Source of the DNA: Pyrus communis
Taxonomy: Eukaryota > Streptophyta > Magnoliopsida > Rosales > Rosaceae
DNA: 64,000 nucleotides
Direction of reading: 5' to 3'
Assembly: GCF_963583255.1 (NCBI RefSeq)
Contig: NC_084816.1
Span: forward strand, 13,441,100 to 13,505,099
In this document: piece by piece, positions 48,955 to 59,028 of the stretch
Position numbering within the stretch: position 1 is the stretch's first letter
Layout of the letters: each line of letters starts with the position of its first letter
Notes under the pieces: model-generated
The model's database searches: none
What the model saw: only the letters and a program-made list of their open reading frames with translations
Told to the model about the DNA's origin: nothing
Made by a program: the position numbers and the translations under genes

Positions 48955-51521
48955 TGACACACCCCAACCTGAAATGTCCACCTGGACTTTGAATCGAGCT
49001 ATGATGGTTGACACCCAGAGGGTGATGAAGCCATAAAGTGTAGTGATGTGGAAAATGTGAATAAATTCGAACCTAAAAGTGCCTAAATATAAGAGTGCAC
49101 TGGTGAGCGAGAATGAACCCATTTCACACGTGATGTCAGAGCATAAGTAAAGTACAGTAAGGTAGGATGAAAATCGTACCATCGAAGGTAACCATCTATA
49201 CCAAGATTTGCCAAGAATCTTCGTCGACAAAAAGCTCAACCACTAAAACCTGGAGGGGCGAAAAATAAGAGTGAGTGGGCCTAAAAATAAAGATTTGTAA
49301 AAACCTTTTTGAAAACATAATAACCTCTCGCCGTAAAACAAGTATAGTTTCCAAAATATACATACTACATATAGTATGAAAATACTTACCAGAGTCAGCA
49401 GTATCTCAAGAATGCCATACGTCACAAACTTTCATAAATAAACGCATGACATCCGTAAGTGCAGTTCATGCAGAGGTATTATGACATGAACAGGACTGGG
49501 TGTAACAATAATATATGCTCTAGTATTACAATCACGTGAAGAATAGCGCTATGCGTAGCACATACGAGTCCTAATTGCCTATACCAGTCTAGGACAGGAC
49601 TGGCACCTACAATGGATCCAAAGTGAGCGTACAGTGCGATGTACACATATACGTGAAAGCTTGGCCATGTAGTCATGCCACAGTGACTCGATAACTCTAG
49701 TCAACACCACATTATTCATGAACATAAATATAATTAAGGCATCCTTTTATAATAAGCTTACATGAGCATCCCGTAGGATTATTTTATACTTTCCTAACCA
49801 TGAGGCATTTCTTATGAACCTTAATTTAATTATGACAATCACATAAAGAATTCATTACTGGATCTATATATGGAGACTAAATAAATATATGTATATATCA
49901 AAGAAAAGACCTACTCACATTTCATGTCGTCGAGTCGAACCTGCCCTGTAGTATCGAGAGTCCTTGCGATGCGTTTCACCCAGAAACAAAACCATTTATG
50001 TAAATACGCAACGTACGGAGAACTATTTTAAAACAATTGAATTTCGAAAAACGAAGGGCGAATTTAGATCCGGCACGTCGAGAAACCTAATGAGGGACCT
50101 CAGGTTCCTCCACGCGCTGCCACAAGTGGCTACAAAGGCAGCCACACGCTGCACTCGCCGATTGCCCTCACAAGTCCACACGTGCCCATGTGCCTGCGAG
50201 TACAAATGTATTAAGCCCAGGTTTGGCCTGATTTCTGGGCCAACTTCTAGAGTTAATATCTAGATCAAATCACCACCAAAATCGATGATACAATAACCAA
50301 TTTGAAGCTAGAAATGTAGGGAATCAGTTTATACCCATTGAGGGACCAATCGTGGTTAGTGTTGGCCAGGAATTTGGTCTGAAAGTGGTTGGATGGCCAC
50401 AGTTTCCATTTCCCAGAAATCTAGAAAAATCTTCTCCCTCGTCTAATCTGCACTAAACTTTCCCTAAATCACATTCAAAGGTTAAAAAAATGGTACCAGA
50501 TCACGTTTAAATGGAAAATCAGAAGGACTTCAAGACTTACCATGATGGTGCAATGCTTCTGTGCACATAGAGTGGAGAGAGTGTTCGTGTGGAAAGACGA
50601 CGAGGTGAAGGACGAGATGGTGTGGTCTGGCTTGCTAGAATGGCCATCGTCGTAAATGGCTAACGGTGGTGTTGGCTACTGCAACTTCTCAGTGTTTCAC
50701 TGAGAGAGAAGAATGTTGTTAAGAAGAGAGGTCAAGAAAGAGATGAGAGGGAATGTGAGAAACCAGATGAGAGAGTGACAGAGTGATATGGTTACCTGAG
50801 GACTCGCCAAAGTACGCAGCAAACAACGATGGGGTTCTTTGCCTTGCGTTGCACAGAGAGCACAAAGAGAGAGAGTTTGAAGATGAGAGGTGATGGGTGA
50901 AAGAATATGAAATAGAGGTCTGAAAGAAAGATGAGGGGTGTGAGAGAGAGAGAATCATGGCAGTCAACGATGGTCCATGATTAATCCTCATGGTCATGCT
51001 CGCCGTTCCGGCCAGAGTAATGCAGTGTGACTTCTGTGGTTGTACAAAGAGAGATGAAAACTAGCTGAGAGGAAGAGAGAGTGAAGAGATAGAGAGACGT
51101 GACCAATGAATGAACAGCCTGGAAAATGGGGGACACGGAAGAGATGGAAGAGTATAGGGTGTGGGCCCCACAGGCGAAAATGAATTATTAAAATATTTAA
51201 ATTATCAAATCTGAAAATAATAAAATAATAATATAATAATATAATAATTTCAAAAAAATTATAAAATATAAAATAGTAATTTTCACAAAACTATTTTTCA
51301 GATTCGTAGTTTCGTAAAATCTTCATTGTAACTCTAATTTTGATTTCGCTTATGCTTACGCATTCGTATCATTGCGTACTACGCAAATACGCCAAAAGAA
51401 CAAGTCATACGTCTCTCTAAAAAATGGTCAATGAAAGTCAAAATCTTGCTTTTAGGGGCATTTTCATCAATTCACACTTTTAAAATTTATAAAATCATAG
51501 AATTAGGAACAGGTTGTCACA
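48955..51521 (-). mobile_element. Gypsy solo LTR nested in the Copia-2 leader
   Basis: On the minus strand it starts TGTGACAACCTGTTCC at 51521 and ends GGGGTGTGTCA at 48955. Flanks are TGTGA (48950-48954) and TGCGA (51522-51526), a 5-bp duplication with one mismatch. No internal domain. The ends match the Tekay element's LTR style (TGTGACA..GGGGTGTGTCA), so it is probably a related chromovirus. GA/CT-rich parts give spurious antisense frames. Confidence 0.8.
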
Positions 51522-51803
51522 TGCGATAGGTGAGAGGTTTCATATGGAAACATTAGAAGCCGATGACGTCATGGGGGCGAGCATGAATCACAAGTGTCGA
51601 GGTCTAGGCCGTCGTCGTGGAATCTTGAAAAGTGAGACGGTGGAAGATGGCTAGGGAGGCTCCAGGAATCTCAATGGGTATCTAAAGAAATCCGACAAAG
51701 TGTTTCGACTGGAAAAATTGATCACCATCATTAAGATCGATGGTGGTGGACAAATTCTAGCATCACCACTCTCCTACAATCACTGAGATTTGGTGATGAG
51801 TGT

Positions 51804-54074
51804 TGTGACATCCCGTCCCGGGATTATTAAACGCACGTGTGAAATTACCTTTTTACCCTTAGTTCGTTTTTTTTTTTTTTTTTTTTTGTTGTCACGTTGT
51901 GGGTTGTTTTGGTGTGGTGTGGCATGTGTTGGACCACACACACACTCCCACAGACAGACACTGTCTCTCTCTCTCCTTCTGTCTTCTCTCTGTCTCTCCC
52001 GTGCTCTCTTCCTTCCTTCTCCTTAGAAACGGTACGGACAACCCCAAAACCCCTCAAATCTTAGTAGATCGAGGGAGCCAGGTACACCTTCAAGCTCGTG
52101 AAGTTGAGAGGAGTCTAGTGGTACCATTTTCAGGTAAGAAAACTACCATTTTCACGTCGTTTCGAAGTGGTCCGAATTGTGTACTGTTCATGCAAAGTTT
52201 GTACATTAAGTTTTTGGGTTTTCTGAACTCGTAGTTGTGTTTGTGAGGTTCCCAGGAGTGTCGGAGAAGCTCGTTGGACGATTTTGGACGTCGGGAAGGC
52301 CTGGTTCGAAGTTGGCCGAACTTGGAGTTTTTGGGCAGGTATAATCTCTTAGTTTTAGCCCTTAAAACTTGTTGGGACTTGTTCTTCTAGTCTAGGGCTT
52401 TCATTTGGTCCAAAAATCACGAAAAACGGTTGAAAAATGAGTGAGAAAACCTGAGTTGCAGGTTTTCCCAGTTTCCGGCGCCGGCGACGTTGCCGGCGAT
52501 CGAAGGAAGAAGGCGACGGAATATTCCGTCAATTCTGACGGAATATTCCTAACGCCATTAACGGAACCAGTTAGATTTAACGGAATATTCCGTCAGTTTG
52601 ACGGAATATTCCTGACGGCGTCTGTTGACACCGTCAGTGTGCCTGGCACGTGGCCGCGCGTGGGTGGCGCGTAGGCCCGTGCCTGTGCTGGCGCGTGGGG
52701 GCGCGTGCGGGGTCCAAAAATTTTTCTAAAAATATGGTTGTGATCCTGAGGTTGTGTAGAGCACGTGGGTATATTCATTTGTCCATTTTGAGCAATGTAT
52801 GAGAAGTTATTACGAGAAACGGGTTATGTGCTTTAAAGTTAACGTTTTTATAGTTGTTTCGCATCTAGGTGACACGTACCCAGAGGACGAGCGTGCACAC
52901 GCAAGACAGGGGGGCTACGACCCTTCTACATACCAGTGAGTGGGCTTTTGTTTTCCGTATATACCTATATACATTTATATTCCCAGAAATTGAATTAAAA
53001 AGGGTTATTTGCCTTATGCCATGCACTTTATTATTTATCGTTTATGCATCTTTGCATGCATTATTTGTGGCATACATATACATATGCATATGTCATATAT
53101 ATTTATATGTGGGTGCTGTGGAGGCATAGGTAAGTGCCAGGTAAGCGTTAATTAACGATTGCATTACATAGTGTTTAGAGATGCTTAGAGAGCTCATAAC
53201 CTGCACCCCCGGTGTTAGTGCTCCCGCCCAGAGTAGGGCACAGTCCTTCACGTGTTGTTCACCTCCCGCGCCATACGCTCAGCTTGGATCCAAGCTAGGT
53301 GCATAGGCCTGTCGTACAGACCACATTAGGTGGTTCCGACTCGTAGGTGACCCGCGATTATTCGCACAGCCTTCACGTGATCGTAGCACTAGAGCGTATA
53401 TATGTATTACACCCAGGCCTGTCGTACAGACCACATAGACTGGTTCCGACTTGTGGGCAGGTTTAGTTATTGAGATTGAGATTTGAGCTCTATATACAGC
53501 CGTACAGGTCACGTTAGGTGACTCCGGCTGCCAGAGGATTATGTGATTGATATGATTCATACCTGAGCACATACATTTCATTACGAGGTTTTGACATGGC
53601 ATATCTTGAGCATGATTGGCATACCCTTGAGCATGTTGGGCATATCTATACATACGTACATATGTTTATTTCCTGGGAAGTATACAGGTTTTACAGTGAG
53701 GGGTTAGAATGTATTTTATGAAATGGTTTTCAAAGAGCTTTGTTTTTGCCCACTCACGCTTTTGTTTTGCGCCCCTCCAGGTTCTAGTTGCTTAGCCGTT
53801 GCGGTTGTTTCCCTTGAGAGCTTTTCGGCGTTCTGACAGACACTCCACATTGTAGGGTCGCCTTCGGGCGTACTACTGTTGTCGTTTTATTTGGACTGCT
53901 ATAGACCTGCTCTGAATTTGTATAGCACTAACTAGCACTTATTCTAGTACTTGTATGCTAGTTTTTAATTATTTCGTACCTTTATATTACTACTTACTAG
54001 CTTCCGCACGTGCACATGGCTACGTCACCTTTGAGTGACGGCCAGCACGCTCCGATCTCGGTCGGGGTGTGTCA
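51804..54074 (+). repeat. 5' LTR of the Tekay element
   Basis: 2271 bp, TGTGACATCCCG to GGGGTGTGTCA. Contains a 21-base poly-T, a TCTC-rich tract and a block of palindromic GACGGAATATTCCGTC repeats near 52517-52622. It would carry the element promoter, but I cannot place a start site. Confidence 0.95.
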
Positions 54075-54077
54075 GTT

Positions 54078-54090
54078 TGGTATCAGAGCC
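54078..54090 (+). other. Primer-binding site of the Tekay element
   Basis: TGGTATCAGAGCC, complementary to the 3' end of plant initiator tRNA-Met, three bases after the 5' LTR. Confidence 0.93.
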
Positions 54091-54153
54091 TAGGTTTGGC
54101 AGTCCTGTGTCCTTGTGAGTATTCTAATGATTTTGGTGTCTTCTGTCAGAACT

Positions 54154-55665
54154 ATGCCGCCTCGTCGGGAACCCCGTCGCTCTTCTGAGCCTAGTTTCCC
54201 CGATATTACTCAGTTGGGGGAAGCTTTTGCTACAGCCCTTCAGGCAGTGATGCGCCCTCCCCAGAGGACTCCTCTGGAGACTATGTACAACTTGAAGCTG
54301 GATAAGTTTAAGGGCAGTGAGGGACCCGAGAGCGCAGAGCGCTGGCTAGAACACATAGAGAAGACTTTCCGGGTGCTACATAATCAGGGGAACTTGCCTA
54401 TGGAGAGATGGGTTGAGACGACCGCTTGGTTTCTTGATACGGAGTCGGCAGCTTGGTGGGAGCAGGAGCTTCGTAGGTTGACTCCGGATCAGAGGGTTGA
54501 TTGGAATGTTTTTACGAGGTTGTTTAGGAGAAGGTATGTTCCCCCTGAGTACATCGACCGTAAGAAACAGGAGTTTTCCGAACTGAAACAGCGGAAGATG
54601 TCAGCGAATGAGTACTACCGTAAGTTTACGGACTTGTCCCGTTATCACCCTGATGTCGCTGGTAATCCGGCGGAGATGCTCCGTCTTTTCCGTCTGGGCA
54701 CCAGGAAGAAGTGGCGTTCTATGGCGTCTACGGTCCATAGTGAGACTTACCGGGACTTCTATGAGATACTGTTGAGGATCGAGGATTCCGAGAATATGTC
54801 GAGCGATACTGATGAAGAGAAGGACGGCAACCAGAAGAAAGATGACAAAGGCAAAGGTCAGGCATCGCTCGGGCCCCGTCAGACTCAGAACTTCAAGAGA
54901 GGTGGAGCTAGTTCTAGTTCTTCGAGTGGTGGCTTCAGTGCCACTGGACAGGGTCGTGGAGGTAGATTTGCTGGTGGCGCTAGAGGCCAGAGGCAGGGCG
55001 ATGGTGGGCGAGGCAGAGCCCCAGTTTGTCGTAGGTGTAACAACCGGCATTTCGGCGAGTGTAGACGTGGTAGCAACGGGTGCTTCACATGTGGACAGGT
55101 GGGACATAGAGCGGCGAATTGTCCCCAGGGTCAGCAGCAGCAGAAACCACATCAGACCTTTATGCCACCGCCTGCACCACTCCAGCAGATTCAGGGTACT
55201 AGTAGCTACGGCCAGACGGGTCGAGGTGGTGCTTACCACTATCAGGGTGATGCTGTCCCTTTTGCTCCTGGGCAGTATCAGTATCCTCAGGATCCCTATC
55301 CCCAGGGTGGCTATCCCCAGTATTCGGGCGGCTATATGCCGTATCCTCCAGCCCCAGCGGGTGGTTCACAGTGGTATCAGGGAGGACAGTATCAGCAGGG
55401 GGAGATTGCCACTAGCAGTGCAGGATCTTCGAGACAGTCAGGCCAGCCCAGTCAGGGGCGTGGTGCTCAGGGACTTTGTGTTCAGGCGAGCAGAGGCCGC
55501 GGTGGGCGTCAGCAGGGACAGGGGCGTCTTCACAATATTTCTCTGCAGGACGCTCAGAACAACCCAGACTTGATTATGGGTACGTTGAACATTCTTGGTT
55601 GTTTTGCTAGAGTCTTAATTGATTGTGGAGCTACACATTCCGTAATTTCTCATACGTTTGCTTAA
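54154..55665 (+). CDS. Tekay Gag and protease N-terminal part, ended by an in-frame stop
   Basis: 503 codons from ATG 54154 (MPPRREPRRSSEP), preferred over an in-frame ATG at 54127 because MPPRRE is the usual chromovirus Gag start. The Gag core lies at about residues 65-210 (ERWLEHIEKTFRVL, FRRRYVPPEYIDRKKQEF). A Gly/Arg/Gln-rich linker leads to a CCHC knuckle at 310-323 (CFTCGQVGHRAANC), preceded by a C-x2-C-x7-C motif (CRRCNNRHFGEC). The aspartic protease begins near 480 with LIDCGATHSVIS; D490 is the catalytic Asp, but the usual Ser/Thr of D-S/T-G is Cys491. TAA at 55663 cuts the protease about ten codons later. Pol continues in the same frame. Gag would assemble particles; protease would process the polyprotein. 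Confidence 0.92.
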   Translation: MPPRREPRRSSEPSFPDITQLGEAFATALQAVMRPPQRTPLETMYNLKLDKFKGSEGPESAERWLEHIEKTFRVLHNQGNLPMERWVETTAWFLDTESAAWWEQELRRLTPDQRVDWNVFTRLFRRRYVPPEYIDRKKQEFSELKQRKMSANEYYRKFTDLSRYHPDVAGNPAEMLRLFRLGTRKKWRSMASTVHSETYRDFYEILLRIEDSENMSSDTDEEKDGNQKKDDKGKGQASLGPRQTQNFKRGGASSSSSSGGFSATGQGRGGRFAGGARGQRQGDGGRGRAPVCRRCNNRHFGECRRGSNGCFTCGQVGHRAANCPQGQQQQKPHQTFMPPPAPLQQIQGTSSYGQTGRGGAYHYQGDAVPFAPGQYQYPQDPYPQGGYPQYSGGYMPYPPAPAGGSQWYQGGQYQQGEIATSSAGSSRQSGQPSQGRGAQGLCVQASRGRGGRQQGQGRLHNISLQDAQNNPDLIMGTLNILGCFARVLIDCGATHSVISHTFA

Positions 55666-58600
55666 GCGACGCAACCTCGCCCCACACCTCTAGGGTATGA
55701 TTTAGAGTTTGTTATGCCTAGAGGAGAGAGTTGTGTCGTAGATTGTGTGTACCCAGGATGTCCAGTGATCGGAGAGGGAGTTGCTTTATCAGCTGATATT
55801 ATCCCGTTAGATATTGTGGACTTTGACGTGATTCTGGGCACGGATTGGTTACACTTCTATCGTGCCAACATTGACTGTTACGGGAAGGTAGTTACGTTTC
55901 ACCGACCTGGACTACCTGTGGTTACTTTTGTGGGTGAACAGAGTGGGGTGAGATATGGCGTTATTTCGGCGCTTCGAGCGAAAAAGTTGTTAACTAAGGG
56001 TTGTCAGGGGTATCTGGCTCATGTGATGCTGGAGGAGGCTGTTACTAGCAGAGTGGAGGATGTGAGAGTGGTCAGACACTTCCCTGATGTATTCCCCGAG
56101 GATTTACCTGGTTTACCCCCAGATCGAGACGTAGAGTTCACCATTGAGTTGCTTCCAGGTACTAATCCTATTTCTTTAACTCCTTATCGTATGGCTCCCG
56201 CGGAGTTAAGGGAATTGAAAGTTCAGCTGCAGGAGTTAGTAGATAAGGGATTTATCCAGCCTAGTACTTCGCCTTGGGGCGCTCCAGTGTTGTTTGTGAG
56301 AAAGAAGGATGGAACTTTGAGGCTGTGCATCGACTACAGGCAACTCAATCGGGTGACGATTAAAAACCGTTATCCCTTGCCTCGTATCGATGATTTGTTT
56401 GATCAGCTGAGAGGTGCTTGCGTGTTCTCTAAGATAGACTTGAGGTCTGGTTACTATCAGCTGAAGATCAGTAGGGATGATGTCCCTAAGACGGCGTTCA
56501 GGACTCGTTACGGTCATTACGAGTTTCTGGTTATGCCATTTGGGTTGACGAATGCACCAGCCGCCTTTATGGATTTGATGAACCGAGTATTCCAGCCTTA
56601 CTTGGATAGATTTGTCATTGTCTTCATTGACGATATTCTGGTGTATTCTAAGTCGAAAGCGGAGCATGTTCGACATCTTACTTTGGTGTTGAAAAGGTTG
56701 AGGGAACACCGGTTATATGCTAAGTTTAGCAAGTGCCAGTTCTGGTTAGACCAAGTTGCATTCTTGGGGCACGTCATTTCTGCTCAGGGTATTTTGGTTG
56801 ACCCTCAGAAGGTTGCAGCGGTAGAGAATTGGGAGCAACCGCGAACCGTCACCGAGGTGAGAAGTTTCCTTGGATTGGCAGGGTATTATCGGAGATTCGT
56901 TAAGGATTTTTCGGTGATCGCCTTACCACTGACGAGGTTAACGAGGAAGAATGTTAAATTTGAGTGGGATGATAGGTGTGAGCAGAGTTTCCAGCAGTTG
57001 AAGCATTGTCTCACTCATGCACCTGTTTTGGCACTCCCAGACGATAGTGGTGATTTCGAGGTTTACAGTGATGCTTCCTTAAATGGTTTGGGATATGTAT
57101 TGATGCAGCATGGTAGGGTGATTGCTTATGCTTCGCGGCAGTTGAAACCTCATGAGATGAATTACCCTACACATGACTTGGAGTTGGCTGCTATCATCTT
57201 TGCGTTGAAGTTGTGGAGACACTATCTTTACGGGGAAAAGTGCAGGATCTTTACAGATCACAAGAGTCTCCAGTATCTCTTTACTCAGAAAGAACTTAAT
57301 CTTCGTCAGCGGAGGTGGTTGGAGTTGCTCAGCGATTACGATTGCACGATTGATTATCATCCTGGTCGTGCGAACGTAGTGGCTGATGCACTTAGCAGGA
57401 AGTCACAGGGCCGTATTAACGCGTTGTACGCTAGTCGTGCTCCTCTTTTGGTGGACTTGCGTACTACGGGAGTAAGGCTAGAAGCCGAAGATCGAGATGT
57501 GGCATTACTTGCTAATTTTCAAGTTAGGCCGATACTTGTTGATCGGGTGCTTGAAGCCCAAGTAGCTGATCAGGAGACTCAAGAACTTATTCAAGCTCGA
57601 GAGCAAGGAAGGAGGCGAGACCTCAGAGTTCGTGATTCGGATGGCATGTTGATGCTTGAAGGTAGAATGTTCGTGCCTAATTGTGCGGAGTTGAAGAAAG
57701 AAATTCTCGATGAAGCACATATCTCGGCTTACGCTATGCATCCAGGAGCTACGAAAATGTATCATACCATTCGACCATTTTACTATTGGCCGGGTATGAA
57801 GAGGGAGATAGCCGAGTATGTGAGCAGATGTGCTGTTTGTCAGCAAGTTAAAGCAGAAAGGAAGAAGCCGTTTGGGTTGTTGCAGCCACTTCCCGTTCCG
57901 GAGTGGAAATGGGAAAATATCACCATGGATTTTGTGTATAAGCTCCCGCGTACACATAATGGCTTTGACGGCATTTGGGTGATCGTTGATCGACTCACTA
58001 AGTCGGCTCATTTTATTCCGGTAAGAGAGAAGTATTCTCTGAGCCGTTTAGCGGAGTTGTTCATTTCGAAGGTTGTGAAGTACCACGGTGTCCCAGTGAG
58101 TATTGTCTCGGATCGTGATCCACGATTCACATCGAAGTTTTGGGTAGCTTTCCAGGAAGCTTTGGGCACGAGATTACTTTATAGTACGGCATATCATCCA
58201 CAGACCGACGGGCAGTCAGAGAGAACTATTCAGACTTTGGAGGATATGCTGCGAGCTTCGGTGTTGCAGTTTGGTGATGCTTGGCACCAGCGGTTAGATT
58301 TGATGGAATTTGCTTACAACAACAGTTTTCATTCAAGCATTGGAATGGCGCCATTTGAGGCCTTGTATGGCAGAGCTTGTCGCACACCGTTGTGTTGGTC
58401 AGAGGTTGGCGAGAGAGTTTTAGTAGGTCCAGAGATTGTTGAGGAGACTACTCAGAACGTTCAGGTGATCAAGTCTAACCTGAAAGCAGCTCAGGACAGG
58501 CAGAAGAGTCTAGCGGATCGGCATGCTACGGACAGGGCATATGAGGTCGGAGACTGGGTATTTCTGAAGCTTTCACCGTGGAGAGGTGTTGTGCGGTTCG

Positions 58601-58971
58601 GAAAGAAAGGGAAGTTGAGCCCCAGGTACATCGGACCATACGTAGTCACAGAACGAGTTGGTGAGGTAGCTTACAGGTTGGAGTTGCCTCTGGAGTTGGC
58701 TAGAGTGCATAATGTTTTTCACGTGTCCATTCTCCGACACTATGTCGCTGATCCATCTCATGTGATACCTCCTCAACCGCTTGAGATTAACCCAGATTTG
58801 ACGTACGATGAGGAACCGGTGACGATCATTGATTGGAAGGAGAAGGTTCTGAGGAACAAAACAGTGAATTTAGTGAAGGTTCTGTGGAGAAACCATTCAG
58901 TTGAGGAAGCAACGTGGGAGACAGAAGATCGGATGAGGGATTTGTACCCTCGTTTGTTCTTTGGCTACTAG
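55666..58971 (+). CDS. Tekay Pol (protease C-terminal part, RT, RNase H, integrase, chromodomain)
   Basis: Open without a stop from 55666 to TAG 58969, in frame with Gag. The first internal ATG is 55714; the residue numbers here count from it. Protease remainder: 1-100 (VILGTDWL). Reverse transcriptase: about 165-345, with FIDD at 304-307 holding the catalytic Asp pair. RNase H: about 445-565 ([26 protein letters not shown]). Integrase: zinc site H669/H676 with C706/C709, and catalytic D739, D800, E836 (spacing 60 and 35). The C-terminus (about 1035-1085, [16 protein letters not shown].. ATWETEDRM) is a chromodomain, which in this lineage guides insertion into chromatin. All catalytic residues are present, so the enzyme part appears intact if translated. 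Confidence 0.93.
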   Translation, partial: ATQPRPTPLGYDLEFVMPRGESCVVDCVYPGCPVIGEGVALSADIIPLDIVDFDVILGTDWLHFYRANIDCYGKVVTFHRPGLPVVTFVGEQSGVRYGVISALRAKKLLTKGCQGYLAHVMLEEAVTSRVEDVRVVRHFPDVFPEDLPGLPPDRDVEFTIELLPGTNPISLTPYRMAPAELRELKVQLQELVDKGFIQPSTSPWGAPVLFVRKKDGTLRLCIDYRQLNRVTIKNRYPLPRIDDLFDQLRGACVFSKIDLRSGYYQLKISRDDVPKTAFRTRYGHYEFLVMPFGLTNAPAAFMDLMNRVFQPYLDRFVIVFIDDILVYSKSKAEHVRHLTLVLKRLREHRLYAKFSKCQFWLDQVAFLGHVISAQGILVDPQKVAAVENWEQPRTVTEVRSFLGLAGYYRRFVKDFSVIALPLTRLTRKNVKFEWDDRCEQSFQQLKHCLTHAPVLALPDDSGDFEVYSDASLNGLGYVLMQHGRVIAYASRQLKPHEMNYPTHDLELAAIIFALKLWRHYLYGEKCRIFTDHKSLQYLFTQKELNLRQRRWLELLSDYDCTIDYHPGRANVVADALSRKSQGRINALYASRAPLLVDLRTTGVRLEAEDRDVALLANFQVRPILVDRVLEAQVADQETQELIQAREQGRRRDLRVRDSDGMLMLEGRMFVPNCAELKKEILDEAHISAYAMHPGATKMYHTIRPFYYWPGMKREIAEYVSRCAVCQQVKAERKKPFGLLQPLPVPEWKWENITMDFVYKLPRTHNGFDGIWVIVDRLTKSAHFIPVREKYSLSRLAELFISKVVKYHGVPVSIVSDRDPRFTSKFWVAFQEALGTRLLYSTAYHPQTDGQSERTIQTLEDMLRASVLQFGDAWHQRLDLMEFAYNNSFHSSIGMAPFEALYGRACRTPLCWSEVGERVLVGPEIVEETTQNVQVIKSNLKAAQDRQKSLADRHATDRAYEVGDWVFLKLSPWRGVVRFGKKGKLSPRYIGPYVVTERVGEVAYRLELPLELARVHNVFHVSILRHYVADPSHVIPPQPLEINPDLTYDEEPVTIIDWKEKVLRNKTVNLVKVLWRNHSVEEATWETEDRMRDLYPRLFFGY

Positions 58972-59015
58972 GGGTGGTTACTAGGTTGTTTTGAATTTCG
59001 GGACGAAATTCTATT

Positions 59016-59028
59016 AAGGTGGGAAGGT
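59016..59028 (+). other. Polypurine tract of the Tekay element
   Basis: AAGGTGGGAAGGT directly before the TGTGACA start of the 3' LTR. Confidence 0.85.

Noticed and set aside
51790..53653. Short frames in the Tekay 5' LTR, repeated identically in the 3' LTR at 59014-60857
   Set aside because: They follow LTR sequence, including poly-T and TCTC tracts, and have no domain.
54601..55573. Long second frames (212 aa antisense, 253 aa sense) over the Tekay gag
   Set aside because: They overlap the low-complexity Gly/Arg/Gln-rich Gag region; composition keeps the other frames open. Gag has the recognisable domains.
55663..55714. Programmed stop-codon readthrough or frameshift between gag and pol
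   Set aside because: The stop is inside the protease domain rather than at a domain border, pol is in the same frame, and the context (GCT TAA GCG) is not a known readthrough signal. A point mutation is simpler.
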